Translations under genes and position numbers: made by a program | NCBI RefSeq assembly: GCF_003014595.1 | Contig: NZ_PYGK01000007.1 | Location: 62,001 to 126,000 of the forward strand | DNA: 64,000 nucleotides | Source: Chitinophaga ginsengisoli | Lineage (GTDB): Bacteria; Bacteroidota; Bacteroidia; Chitinophagales; Chitinophagaceae | Direction of reading: 5' to 3' | Notes under the pieces: model-generated | What the model was told of the DNA's origin: nothing | Databases searched by the model: none | Seen by the model: only the letters and a program-made list of their open reading frames with translations | Shown: positions 26,410-35,093 of the stretch, piece by piece | Numbering within the stretch: position 1 is the stretch's first letter | Layout: every line of letters starts with the position of its first letter

Positions 26410-28446
26410 CTACTTTTTTATAGTATAAGTTTTCTTATCTGGTCCGACACCTGTTATAGTCAGACTTTTCCAGCCGGCAGGTAAAACAGATTTTACCTGT
26501 CTGATCCCCTGAGAGGTGATGTCTAGTCCGCCAAAGCCCATCATCACACATTGCAGAATACCACCGGCACCAGTGGCAAAATAGGGATTGGTACCGCCCT
26601 TTGTTTCCGCAATCACCCTGAATGGCGGATTCAGGTTAGGTTCGTAGGAATCTTTAAAGAAGTGAGTGGCTTTGTCTACATCCCCAAGTCTTGCATACAA
26701 CAATGCAAAAATGGCCTGTGTCATGGCAGGAGTACCTTCATTGGGTACGCGCGTGGAATAATAGTCCAGGTCCTTTTTTATCTGTGAAGCGTCTGCAATT
26801 TCTTTTAAAGGATACGCCAGCAGGTTTACATCCGCCTGTTTGATGCCTTCTCCGTTATATGCCGCATGCTCTTTCGTTATTCCATTGTCGAGCTTTAAAA
26901 CAGGAATATTGTCGGCAACATTTTTCCAGTCCGCATCAGGTGTAATACCCAACAATTTCGCGGCTTCAATAGCAGCATAAAGATTGGCTTTTGCTGCAGC
27001 ATTGGTGAATGCATTATTATCAACGTTCTCAGCCCATTCATCTGCGGCTACTACATTTTTAATATCATATTTGCCAGGGCCATTACGCTCCACGCGACTT
27101 GCCCAGAAGTCTGCTGTGGCTGAAAGTATCGGCCAGCCTCTTTCTTTCAGCCATTCTTTGTCCTGTGTTACGTTGTAATACTGGAATGCAGCCATGGCTA
27201 CGTCAGCAGTGATATGATGTTCAAACGGACCGCTTAATGCCCATACAGGTGTTTCTTCCACACCACTTTCTGCACTTTCCCATGGATACATGGCGCCTTT
27301 AAAGCCGTGAGAAAATGCATTGCGCTTTGCTGCATCAAGTCTTTTATAACGATACTCCACCATGTTCTTTGCCAGCTCCGGATGAAGCACTAATAAAGCG
27401 GGGTACATCCATAGATCCGCATCCCAGAAAACATGGCCGTTGTAACCCAGGCCAGACAATCCCATGGGCGATAAAGAATAGCCTATACCTTCCCTGCTGA
27501 ACGCATACAAATGATATAGCATGCTATGTACGTCCTGTTGCGCCTGTGCATCGCCATCAATAGTAATATCGCTCTTCCATAAATCATCCCAGGCCTTGTT
27601 ATGAAAGCTGATCAGCCTTTCCCGGCCTTCGAGCTTTGCATAGAGTGTCATACGTTCCGCTTCATTCAAAGGATCATCATGCTGTGCAGATGTAATGGAA
27701 GAACCAGCAATAGAATAATGGTAAGTTTCACCCGCCTTAATGAGGCGTGTAAACTTCATCAGGTGCATGTTGTTGTCCCACATCTCATGAATGACCTTAG
27801 GTTCTTTACCATGCGGCTCCGTAAATAAAAAAGTATTGGAAGCACACATGAGCAATTTACCCGTAGGACTTTTGGCGGTAGAAGTAAGCAGCGATATTGT
27901 TACATGCGGCCTGTCTATTTCATTGTAGTAATTCTGAACATCACGTAGTGCATCCGGTGCTTCCATGACGCTTGCACCGGTAATAGCGATATCTTTTTTA
28001 GCGGTTATTGCTACATCCATCAGCACCGTAAAAGGCAAATGGCGTAAGGCATAATAGCTTGTTGTGACAGCCGCTTTATCTGTATAATCAAATGAGGTGC
28101 TAAAACCTCCATGCTGCATATCGAGCGACTGTCGAAAGTTACTTACAGACTTCGCATCTACTCTTTTGCCATCCACTTCAAGATACATATTCAGCAGGTT
28201 GAAGCTCTTCAGGAAGTTACTCACCCTGCCACGGCCATACAGGTCATAAGCACCTGCAAGCACTACATCTTTCACTTTAAAAGGTTCCGGTGAAGATACA
28301 ATACCGATCATCCCATTGGCAGCGGTTAAACCATAGTAATTGGATGCGTCAATCTTTTCGGCATTGATCTTCCATTTATCCTGTCCGAAAGAAGTTGTAG
28401 CTGATACAAGAAGGCAAATTGTAAGCACGAAGCGGGAGTACATCAT
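26410..28446 (-). CDS. Secreted glycoside hydrolase, GH65-like
   Basis: The 678-residue protein has a signal peptide (residues 1-21) and the (alpha/alpha)6-barrel pattern of family GH65: GHVFWDADLWMYPA at 337-350, and the region ADEWAENVDNNAFTNAAA at 468-485 whose Glu470 matches the general acid of the family. The N-terminal 280 residues form the beta-sandwich domain (AANGMIGIVSSPEPF near 42). GH65 members act on alpha-glucosidic bonds of trehalose, kojibiose, maltose or glucosyl-galactosyl-hydroxylysine, as phosphorylases or hydrolases. Export favours hydrolysis, but the specificity cannot be read. No sugar transporter or SusC/D pair is next to it. Confidence 0.82.
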   Translation of the reverse strand: MMYSRFVLTICLLVSATTSFGQDKWKINAEKIDASNYYGLTAANGMIGIVSSPEPFKVKDVVLAGAYDLYGRGRVSNFLKSFNLLNMYLEVDGKRVDAKSVSNFRQSLDMQHGGFSTSFDYTDKAAVTTSYYALRHLPFTVLMDVAITAKKDIAITGASVMEAPDALRDVQNYYNEIDRPHVTISLLTSTAKSPTGKLLMCASNTFLFTEPHGKEPKVIHEMWDNNMHLMKFTRLIKAGETYHYSIAGSSITSAQHDDPLNEAERMTLYAKLEGRERLISFHNKAWDDLWKSDITIDGDAQAQQDVHSMLYHLYAFSREGIGYSLSPMGLSGLGYNGHVFWDADLWMYPALLVLHPELAKNMVEYRYKRLDAAKRNAFSHGFKGAMYPWESAESGVEETPVWALSGPFEHHITADVAMAAFQYYNVTQDKEWLKERGWPILSATADFWASRVERNGPGKYDIKNVVAADEWAENVDNNAFTNAAAKANLYAAIEAAKLLGITPDADWKNVADNIPVLKLDNGITKEHAAYNGEGIKQADVNLLAYPLKEIADASQIKKDLDYYSTRVPNEGTPAMTQAIFALLYARLGDVDKATHFFKDSYEPNLNPPFRVIAETKGGTNPYFATGAGGILQCVMMGFGGLDITSQGIRQVKSVLPAGWKSLTITGVGPDKKTYTIKK

Positions 28447-28579
28447 TCAGATTTACTGGTGAAATAAATAGTATATCCACTACAGATGGATAGTGTAACA
28501 TACGCTCATCGGTAGTGTACCTAATATACGGCTTTCTATCTTTTGATAATAGTGCTATTTGTTTCCCGCTCCGGTAGGA

Positions 28580-29644
28580 TCAATGAAAGTGACCCTTCAA
28601 AAAGAACACTACTTCATCTATTGTCTTTTTAGCGGTACGCCCGACTCCGATCAATGTGGCAGACGCGAACCCTGTCCAGGAGCCGTATCCCACCAGCCAG
28701 AGCCCTGCAAGATTGATGGCTCTCGTTTCATGTGTATGGATCTTGCCATCTGGCTGAAAGATATTTAATGATGCCAGATGCTGTAACGCAGACCGAAAAC
28801 CGGTGCAGAAAATAACGGCATCAACGGCTTCCCGCCGGCCGTCATGCCAGCCGATACCCTCCTCATAGAAATAATCAAAAGAGGGTAGTGCATGATAAAC
28901 ATCTCTTTCAATTGCCTCGCGCACAAGTGGCACCTGTACAATATGACCAAGCGAGGGCGGTTGATAATTGTTGCCTTCCTGCCGGGCTTTATAAAGCGCC
29001 GTAGCGGCATCAAAGAGATAGCGGCCATCTACATGATCAGGAAGGAATGAAGGCGCATTCCTGGTGGTCCATAATACCTCAGCAACCTTAGATACTTCCG
29101 CCAGTATCTGGGCACCGGAATTACCTTCACCGGCCACTACTACACGCTTGCCTGTAAATGGCGCCGGACTACGGTAATCAGCAGAATGAATGACCGTGCC
29201 TTTAAAAAGAGAATTGCCGGGGATATCAGGAATGATGGGATTCGAATAACTTCCGGTAGCACTTATCACAGCCCGCGAAGTATAGGTGCCCCGATTGGTG
29301 GATAAAATAAACAAACCGTCTTCTTTGATAACGCGGGTTACTTCAACAGGCCGTATTACAGGAAACTGATACCTGCTTTCATACTGCCGCAGGTAGGTAA
29401 GCGCTTCATCTCTTGTAGGATATTTGTCACTTCCTCCTGTCATGATAACGCCGGGCAATGAGCTCCATTGTGCGGGAGAAAATAGGGTGAGAGAATCCCA
29501 TCCATGCTGCCAGGATCCTCCCGCTTCGTTTTCCTTGTCAAGCAAAACATAGCGAAGATTCGTCCTTCTTAAATAATAAGCTGTTGCCAGCGCACTTTGA
29601 CCTCCTCCAATAACAATTACATCATAAAAGTTTTCCTGACTCAT
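28580..29644 (-). CDS. ArsO-like flavin-dependent monooxygenase
   Basis: The 354-residue flavoprotein has an N-terminal FAD site VIVIGGGQSALATAYYLRR at about 10-28, the signature GGSWQHGWDSLTLFSPAQWSSLPG near 42-65, an NADPH site VVVAGEGNSGAQILAEV near 168 and the C-terminal ATG-like IFCTGFR near 275. This order is that of the FMO/ArsO group found in arsenic clusters. It is the last gene of the cluster, 95 bp behind the ArsN-like gene, and probably shares the ArsR-type promoter at 30327. Its exact substrate is not settled even in known members. Confidence 0.8.
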   Translation of the reverse strand: MSQENFYDVIVIGGGQSALATAYYLRRTNLRYVLLDKENEAGGSWQHGWDSLTLFSPAQWSSLPGVIMTGGSDKYPTRDEALTYLRQYESRYQFPVIRPVEVTRVIKEDGLFILSTNRGTYTSRAVISATGSYSNPIIPDIPGNSLFKGTVIHSADYRSPAPFTGKRVVVAGEGNSGAQILAEVSKVAEVLWTTRNAPSFLPDHVDGRYLFDAATALYKARQEGNNYQPPSLGHIVQVPLVREAIERDVYHALPSFDYFYEEGIGWHDGRREAVDAVIFCTGFRSALQHLASLNIFQPDGKIHTHETRAINLAGLWLVGYGSWTGFASATLIGVGRTAKKTIDEVVFFLKGHFH

Positions 29645-29739
29645 TACCTGAAGTTCTTACCTGCTAATTTACCTGCTTAGAGATTATTTTCGACAAACTG
29701 CCTGGAATACGCTTTGATCTGCTCACGCCCAGTACGGAA

Positions 29740-30231
29740 TTATTCTAACCCCACAATCTTACTTCTTCTTTCCATCAGTACAGTATTTCTCCAGATGCCA
29801 TTCATCTGTCCTATCTTTTCCCGATAGCCTACCTGTCTGAACCCCTGTTGTTCGTGCAGCCTGATACTCGCCACATTCTCCGGAAATATACCCGCCTGTA
29901 AAGTCCAGAACCCATGCCCCTCGCTTTCATTGATCAGCGCCTGCAACAGCTTACTACCGATTCCTTTCCCTCTGGCAGCTTCCCCGATATATACGCTAAC
30001 CTCTGCCACACCAGCGTATACACAACGGCCGGATACAGGTGTGAGAGCAGCCCATCCCAGAACGGTATCATCTTCAACAGCTACCAGCCGGCAGTGTTGC
30101 GTATGGGCTTTGTCCCATTCATCCCAGGAAGGAGCGCTGGTCTGGAATGTTGCATTACCGGTGGCAATGCCGCTTTCATAGATAGTTTTTACCTGCTCCC
30201 AATGTGCAGGTTGCATGGAAATGATCTGCAT
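29740..30231 (-). CDS. ArsN1-like GNAT acetyltransferase
   Basis: The 163-residue protein belongs to the phosphinothricin-acetyltransferase-like GNAT group: IYESGIATGNATFQTSAPSWDEWDKAH at the N-terminus, VLGWAALTPVSGR near 58, EVSVYIGEAARGKGIGSKLL at about 77-96 and LHEQQGFRQVGYREKIG near 130. ArsN1 enzymes of this type occur in arsenic clusters and can acetylate the organoarsenical arsinothricin. The placement between metallophosphatase and ArsO-like gene, and a regulon-type promoter 96 bp upstream, favour this role over a general Pat role. Confidence 0.75.
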   Translation of the reverse strand: MQIISMQPAHWEQVKTIYESGIATGNATFQTSAPSWDEWDKAHTQHCRLVAVEDDTVLGWAALTPVSGRCVYAGVAEVSVYIGEAARGKGIGSKLLQALINESEGHGFWTLQAGIFPENVASIRLHEQQGFRQVGYREKIGQMNGIWRNTVLMERRSKIVGLE

Positions 30232-30326
30232 ACGTAATACTTATTTTGTGCAGCAGTCTGGCCTGCAGCAAATAGTGGCATTAGATTTTCTGCATAGACT
30301 GTTGATGAAAGATCTGTTTACCTCGT

Positions 30327-30362
30327 ATCGCGATATTACAATGATAGTTTTAATTACCCAAA
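30327..30362 (-). promoter_or_regulatory. ArsR-type promoter/operator of the arsN-arsO unit
   Basis: The palindrome-like ATCGCGATATTACAAT (30327-30342) overlaps a -7 element TAATATCGC; a TTTG -33 element on the minus strand lies exactly 20 bp upstream (30359-30362). The same arrangement, base for base in most positions, is found before arsR at 33550-33585. Confidence 0.65.
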
Positions 30363-30389
30363 AAAGCAGGAGCGAGGCTTAACGCTCAA

Positions 30390-30414
30390 ATAAAAAGCCG
30401 GATTTCTCCGGCTT
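30390..30414 (-). terminator. Terminator of the arsR-arsM-acr3-metallophosphatase unit
   Basis: AAGCCGGA and TCCGGCTT form an 8-bp stem followed by TTTAT on the minus strand, 20 bp behind the metallophosphatase stop. Confidence 0.75.
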
Positions 30415-30435
30415 ATATTGGCTTTAAATGGAATG

Positions 30436-31209
30436 TTAAACGCCTTTACGCAGGCTTTCGGCATATGCGTTGGGTAGCGGACTGCTTTCTACAGCTTTGG
30501 CGGCTTTTTCTACATCGTACTCAAAACGTACAAATTCCACCTGCACGGTGTCTTTGTTAAAAATACTGCTATCCTCATTGATATGTAGCAGTACATATCC
30601 ACCGCGGGAGTCGCCATCTTTAGGTTTGCCAACAGAGCCGATGTTTATTGCATGCCTGTAATGCTGGTTTTCTTCCGGTATCGCAGGTAAAACACGATGG
30701 TAGGGTTTATGGGTATGACCGAAGCACATAATATCTGCGTCTGCATCCTGCATAATGCGCAGCAGGCTTTTTTCGTCCCTGTCTTCAAACAGGTATTCGT
30801 TTATCTTTCGCGGACTGCCATGCACCAGCAGGAGGTTCAGCTTATCCTGATTTAACTGAAATTCCACTTTGATGTGTGCTGGTAAGGTGCGCAGGTATCT
30901 GCGCTCCTCGTCCTTTATGATCTCATTGGTAAAGGAAATGGACACAGCGCCATTGGCCTTTTCATCATCTGTTTTATAGGCGCAGCCGCAATCGTTGCTT
31001 TTCCTGCCAATACCAAAATCATAATTGCCTGCAATAGTCGGAATGCCGCGTCTGCGCACCTCGTTAATCACTTCATTAGGCCAGATATTGTATCCTACAA
31101 GGTCACCCAGACAATAAATGGCGTCCGGACGACGGGCTTCCACATCTTTAAAGAATGCTTCCAGGGCAGGCAGGTTGGCATGTATGTCACTAAATAATGC
31201 AATTTTCAT
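30436..31209 (-). CDS. Metallophosphatase of the arsenic cluster
   Basis: The 257-residue protein has the calcineurin-type metal site in order: DIH at residues 8-10, GDLVGY near 36, GNYDFG near 62 and GHTHKPYH near 165. A Cys-containing insertion SNDCGCAYKT near 71-80 is unusual for YfcE-like phosphodiesterases and could contact metal or arsenic. Related metallophosphatases occur regularly in arsenic operons of Bacteroidota, but their reaction is not established. It follows the ACR3 gene by 10 bp and is the last gene before the terminator at 30390. Confidence 0.8.
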   Translation of the reverse strand: MKIALFSDIHANLPALEAFFKDVEARRPDAIYCLGDLVGYNIWPNEVINEVRRRGIPTIAGNYDFGIGRKSNDCGCAYKTDDEKANGAVSISFTNEIIKDEERRYLRTLPAHIKVEFQLNQDKLNLLLVHGSPRKINEYLFEDRDEKSLLRIMQDADADIMCFGHTHKPYHRVLPAIPEENQHYRHAINIGSVGKPKDGDSRGGYVLLHINEDSSIFNKDTVQVEFVRFEYDVEKAAKAVESSPLPNAYAESLRKGV

Positions 31210-31219
31210 ATGAATAGGT

Positions 31220-32302
31220 TTAGGCGTTTTGAATCTGATTGTTTAAATAATACTTCCTTCTTAACGCAAAGGCGACATTTACTAAGGCAATGAGGGCAGG
31301 TACTTCTACCAATGGTCCGATCACGCCTGCAAATGCCTCACCGCTATTGATGCCAAATACACCGATAGCAACGGCTATTGCCAGTTCAAAGTTGTTGCCG
31401 GTAGCAGTGAAGGCGATGGACGCATTGCGCGCATAGTCAGCTCCCAACGCTTTGCCAATAAAAAAGCTCAGCAGGAACATAATTGCAAAGTATAGCACCA
31501 GTGGTATCGCTATGCGTACAACGTCCATGGGGATTTGTACGATTAACTGTCCCTTGAGGCTGAACATGACAACGATGGTGAACAATAATGCGATCAAAGT
31601 AATAGGAGAGATAAAGGGAATGAACTTTTTAGTCAGCCATTCTTCGCTTTTAATACTTATAAGTGCATATCGGCTGATAAGACCGGCGGCAAAAGGTATC
31701 CCCAGGTAAATAGCTACACTTTTGGCAATTTCACCAATGGTAATGTTTACAGTCAACCCTTTCATGCCGAATAAAGGGGGTAATACCGTGATGAATACGT
31801 AAGCATACACACTGTACAGCAACACCTGGAAAATACTGTTTAAGGCCACTAATCCTGCGGCGTACTCCCGGCTACCTTCCGCAAGTTCATTCCATACAAT
31901 CACCATTGCAATGCAGCGGGCCAGGCCAATCAGAATAAGCCCGACCATATATTCCGGGTAACCATGCAGGAAAACTATCGCCAGTATAAACATAAGTATG
32001 GGACCTATAATCCAGTTCAGCAACAGCGAAGCACCTAGTACCCTGGTGTTGTTAAACACTTCTCCCATTTTCTCATAACGTACCTTTGCCAGAGGCGGGT
32101 ACATCATCAGGATAAGGCCAATGGCAAGGGGAATATTGGTGGTGCCGCTGGACATTTGATTAATATAAGCAGGAACACCTGGCATGAAATACCCCATGCC
32201 TACACCTAGTGCCATTGCGAGAAATATCCAAAGGGTAAGATAACGGTCCAAAAAACTTAGCTTTTTCCGTTCATGCGCCGGCGCGCAATTATTAGCTGAC
32301 AT
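31220..32302 (-). CDS. acr3: ACR3-family arsenite efflux transporter
   Basis: The 360-residue protein has ten hydrophobic segments and the family residues: the conserved Cys130 in GLARCIAMVIVWNELA within the fourth segment, LTLWIFLAMALGVGMGYF in the first, and TATGNNFELAIAVAIGVFG near 300 with the Asn/Glu pair. ACR3 exports arsenite, and often antimonite weakly, driven by the proton gradient across the inner membrane. It lies 17 bp behind arsM and 10 bp before the metallophosphatase gene, in one operon. Confidence 0.95.
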   Translation of the reverse strand: MSANNCAPAHERKKLSFLDRYLTLWIFLAMALGVGMGYFMPGVPAYINQMSSGTTNIPLAIGLILMMYPPLAKVRYEKMGEVFNNTRVLGASLLLNWIIGPILMFILAIVFLHGYPEYMVGLILIGLARCIAMVIVWNELAEGSREYAAGLVALNSIFQVLLYSVYAYVFITVLPPLFGMKGLTVNITIGEIAKSVAIYLGIPFAAGLISRYALISIKSEEWLTKKFIPFISPITLIALLFTIVVMFSLKGQLIVQIPMDVVRIAIPLVLYFAIMFLLSFFIGKALGADYARNASIAFTATGNNFELAIAVAIGVFGINSGEAFAGVIGPLVEVPALIALVNVAFALRRKYYLNNQIQNA

Positions 32303-32319
32303 TGTTTTACTATTTAGCG

Positions 32320-33165
32320 TTAATTACAGCAGCCCGGAGCGCAACAGGGCGCCTCCGCTGAGGGTTTCTCTGCATATACGGTGATGCTATATATACCCGT
32401 CTGACCGTTTCTGAAATCTTTTATCTCATCTGCAGATAGATATCCGGACAGGATATCATCCGGTATAATAATAGCTTTCTCTTTCTGTACGGTAACATTG
32501 GCAAACCCATTGTCACGGATTAAACCAAGATAAGCCTGTTGCTGTATGGCGCCTGATACACAGCCTGCATACATCTCCGCCGCCTCCTGTATCGCTGGTG
32601 GAAGATCTCCCTCCAGTACAATATCGGAAATACTGAAGTGACCACCAGGTTTTAACACCCGGTAAATTTCTTTTATGACAGCATCTTTATTGGGAACAAG
32701 GTTCAACACACAATTGCTGACCACTACATCAGCTACATTAGCTGAAACCGGCATGTTTTCAATATCCCCCTGCCGGAATTCGACGTTATTGAACCCACGT
32801 ATTGCCGCATTGGTACGCGCTCTTTCTATCATGGCAGGCGTAAAGTCTATGCCGATCACTTTACCCGTTTCACCTGTTTCGTGTCGGGCTATAAAGCAAT
32901 CATTCCCTGCACCGCTGCCAAGGTCTATCACAGTATCACCCTTTTTGATCTGGGCAAACTGGGTAGGCAGGCCACACCCCAGCCCCAGGTCCGCATCTGC
33001 ATGATACCCTTCCAGCGCACTATAATCATCACTCATGATGTTATATACTTCTGTGGAGCAGCAGCCGGAACCGCAACAGGATGCCTGGTTGTCGGCTTTA
33101 TCCTGTAAAGCGATCTCACTGTACTTCTGTTTCACCATGTCTTTGATTTGCTGATCGTTTGACAT
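32320..33165 (-). CDS. arsM: Arsenite S-adenosylmethionine methyltransferase
   Basis: The 281-residue protein shows the ArsM pattern: VIDLGSGAGNDCF near 77-89 for SAM, and conserved Cys in DLGLGCGLPTQFA (Cys64) and MYAGCVSG near 197. Additional Cys pairs occur at CCGSGCCS (30-37) and at the very end, APCCAPGCCN, which is typical of many bacterial ArsM. It methylates trivalent arsenic to volatile or more easily exported forms. An ArsR-type half-operator lies 20 bp before the start, between arsR and arsM. Confidence 0.93.
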   Translation of the reverse strand: MSNDQQIKDMVKQKYSEIALQDKADNQASCCGSGCCSTEVYNIMSDDYSALEGYHADADLGLGCGLPTQFAQIKKGDTVIDLGSGAGNDCFIARHETGETGKVIGIDFTPAMIERARTNAAIRGFNNVEFRQGDIENMPVSANVADVVVSNCVLNLVPNKDAVIKEIYRVLKPGGHFSISDIVLEGDLPPAIQEAAEMYAGCVSGAIQQQAYLGLIRDNGFANVTVQKEKAIIIPDDILSGYLSADEIKDFRNGQTGIYSITVYAEKPSAEAPCCAPGCCN

Positions 33166-33185
33166 AAAATGGAGTTTAAAGTATT

Positions 33186-33201
33186 ATTGTAATATTACGA
33201 T
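33186..33201. promoter_or_regulatory. Internal ArsR-type operator between arsR and arsM
   Basis: ATTGTAATATTACGAT matches the palindrome found before arsR in 14 of 16 positions. It lies 21 bp before the arsM ATG. The TTTG-to-TAAT distance here is about 13 bp, so it is a poorer promoter than the other two sites. Confidence 0.5.
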
Positions 33202-33219
33202 GAATAGGGGCAAAAAAAA

Positions 33220-33549
33220 TCAACAGCATTTATTCCCCAGGCTTACCTCTCCGAAGAAGCTGTTAAACAATTGTTTATACTGCTTCCACACTGCCGGATT
33301 GATACAATAACATACACTGGCGCCTTCAATAGTCCCCTGAATGATCCCTGCGTTCTTTAATTCCTTCAGATGTTGGGAAGTCGTTGCCTGGGCAAGCCCT
33401 AATTCCTCCACCAGGTCCCCGCAAACACAGGCATTTGTCTTCACCAGGTACTGCAGAATGGCAATACGTGCAGGGTGTGCAAGTGCCTTCGCCATACTGG
33501 CAAGCTCATTTTGCTGTTCGGTGAAAAGGTCTGTTTTACTGGCTCCCAT
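33220..33549 (-). CDS. arsR: ArsR-family arsenic repressor
   Basis: The 109-residue protein is a winged-helix ArsR/SmtB repressor. Cys41 and Cys43 in NACVCGDLVEEL occupy the alpha-3 metal site typical of As(III)-sensing ArsR; more Cys at 80 and 82 (VCYCINP) and a terminal CC may add ligands. The recognition helix is LAQATTSQHLKELKNAG. Binding of arsenite should release it from the operators at 33550, 33186 and 30327. It heads the operon arsR-arsM-acr3-metallophosphatase. The predicted -7 element is only 3 bp before its ATG, so its message would be nearly leaderless. Confidence 0.93.
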   Translation of the reverse strand: MGASKTDLFTEQQNELASMAKALAHPARIAILQYLVKTNACVCGDLVEELGLAQATTSQHLKELKNAGIIQGTIEGASVCYCINPAVWKQYKQLFNSFFGEVSLGNKCC

Positions 33550-33585
33550 ATCGCAATATTACGATGATAGTGCTAAATACCCAAA
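33550..33585 (-). promoter_or_regulatory. ArsR operator overlapping the arsR promoter
   Basis: ATCGCAATATTACGAT (33550-33565, an imperfect palindrome) abuts the arsR ATG and contains the -7-like TAATATTGC. A TTTG -33 element on the minus strand lies 20 bp upstream at 33582-33585. The site would allow direct blocking of RNA polymerase by ArsR. Confidence 0.7.
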
Positions 33586-33604
33586 AAAAAAGAAGAAATA
33601 TTTC

Positions 33605-34144
33605 TCAGGATAATCTGGTGCCAAAGATAGCTTCCGGTGAATCGACTACGGTAAAGGCACTTGCGGGATCAGCATACAGAAATCCTTTTTCTTTCATAAT
33701 GAAGAACTGTTGTACCAATGGATCGTAGAATCCCGCCGAGTTAAGCAGAATGATTTTTTTATCATGAATACTCAGGCTGTTCCATGCCATCATTTCAATC
33801 ACTTCATCCAGCGTACCATAACCGCCCGGAAGAATGATAGCAGCATCACAAAGACTGTACATCATCTTCTTCCTCGTATGCATGTCTTCCACAATGTGGA
33901 GCTGCGTTAGTCTATCATGTTTGAATTCTCTTTCGACCAGCGATTTAGGCATAACACCTATGACGTTCCCCTCATTTTCCAATGCCGCATTCGCGACAAT
34001 ACCCATAAGTCCACTATTGCCACCTCCATACACGAGTGTGATTTTGTGCTGTGCAAGTAAAGCGCCAAGTGTTGCTGCATGCTGTGAAAAGAGAGGATCA
34101 CTTCCTGGTTTTGAACCACAGAAAACGGCTGCTGATTGAAACAT
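33605..34144 (-). CDS. LOG-family protein (nucleoside 5'-monophosphate phosphoribohydrolase-like)
   Basis: The 179-residue protein has the family features AVFCGSKPGSDPLF near residue 6, VYGGGNSGLMGIVANAA near 38-54 and the signature PGGYGTLDEV near 107-116 with the catalytic Arg/Glu area (TRKKMMY, GTLDE). LOG proteins release free base and ribose 5-phosphate from nucleotide monophosphates; in plants this activates cytokinin, and in bacteria the role is broader and often unclear. It lies 56 bp upstream of arsR on the same strand; whether it is part of the arsenic locus is uncertain, since the ArsR promoter lies between them. Confidence 0.88.
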   Translation of the reverse strand: MFQSAAVFCGSKPGSDPLFSQHAATLGALLAQHKITLVYGGGNSGLMGIVANAALENEGNVIGVMPKSLVEREFKHDRLTQLHIVEDMHTRKKMMYSLCDAAIILPGGYGTLDEVIEMMAWNSLSIHDKKIILLNSAGFYDPLVQQFFIMKEKGFLYADPASAFTVVDSPEAIFGTRLS

Positions 34145-34212
34145 GATATTGTTGATGATTAGGATGTAATATTAGCAGATAAGAGTGAAATATTTATGTT
34201 TTTTCTCACAGG

Positions 34213-34274
34213 GTACTGACTTTTAATATTCATTGGACAATCAATTGATGATTAAAAGTACGCTATGTCAGTAC
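34213..34274. repeat. Long imperfect inverted repeat between two minus-strand genes
   Basis: GTACTGAC at 34213-34220 is matched by GTCAGTAC at 34267-34274, and the adjoining TTTTAAT by ATTAAAA at 34251-34257, with an asymmetric 9-bp bulge. It sits 4 bp behind the SDR stop codon and upstream of the LOG-family gene. It may be a weak terminator or a protein-binding site. Confidence 0.45.
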
Positions 34275-34277
34275 ATG

Positions 34278-35012
34278 CTAGTCAGGGAACGAAATCCCTG
34301 TAGCCTCTCTGCAAGCGTCCAGAAATCTTTCCTGCAGTATGATATTGTTGGCTTCCGGTTTGTACGATTTTTCCATCTGATGAAAGAAATAGCGGCCGCT
34401 GACTTTAGCTTTATCATCGTTGCTTACAGCAAGCCATACCTGCGTTTCATAGCCCTTTTGCAAGCTATCCGGCGCGCCTCGTCCGCCCATCTTTGTTGGC
34501 ACCCATCCCGGGTCAACAGCATTGGAATAGACATCAGTCCATTTGCGCGACACCGCTATAGAAAGCATTAGCAAAAGTAATTTTGAATCAGAATAAGTAA
34601 TGCGGTTAATATCACTTTTAAAAAGATCAGGATTGGCAGTTCCTTGAAAGTGCATGCCTGAACTTAAGTAAATCAGTCGCTTGGGCTTTTGAATTAGGCA
34701 AGTAAGGATATAAGGGGCTAAGATATTGATATGGAAAATCTGCTTTGATGAAACATTGTATACTCCCGCATTATGGATCACAGCATCAAACATTCCCAAC
34801 TCATTGACTTCATGAGCAAGCCTTTTTGTTTCTTCAATATCCGACAAATCGCCTGTTAAAATGCTTTCTGCATCTGGTACTTTTTTAAGCGCTTCGCTTT
34901 TCCTTTCTTTGTTACGTGCGTGCAAAACGACCTGATGCCCATTTTCTATCAAGGCTTTCGCCGATAATAGCCCAAGGCCATCTGATGATCCCGTAATGAA
35001 TATTCTTGCCAT
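34278..35012 (-). CDS. Short-chain dehydrogenase/reductase, atypical
   Basis: The 244-residue protein has the cofactor motif TGSSDGLG at residues 7-14 and HNAG near 83. The later part has YLSSGMH near 119 and YSDSKLLLLML near 139-149, an SDR active site of the YxxxK kind (YSDSK). The spacing resembles the retinol-dehydrogenase-like or WW-oxidoreductase-like branch. Substrate unknown. It is followed upstream by the SnoaL-like gene (81 bp away) on the same strand, and an HxlR regulator lies divergently beyond that, so the three probably form a cassette. Confidence 0.82.
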   Translation of the reverse strand: MARIFITGSSDGLGLLSAKALIENGHQVVLHARNKERKSEALKKVPDAESILTGDLSDIEETKRLAHEVNELGMFDAVIHNAGVYNVSSKQIFHINILAPYILTCLIQKPKRLIYLSSGMHFQGTANPDLFKSDINRITYSDSKLLLLMLSIAVSRKWTDVYSNAVDPGWVPTKMGGRGAPDSLQKGYETQVWLAVSNDDKAKVSGRYFFHQMEKSYKPEANNIILQERFLDACREATGISFPD

Positions 35013-35093
35013 AGATTGAAATCCCTTTCAATGGTGATATAGCTAGTTCCACTGTATGGAATTAGCTATATCTGCTGTTACTTATTAGTTATC

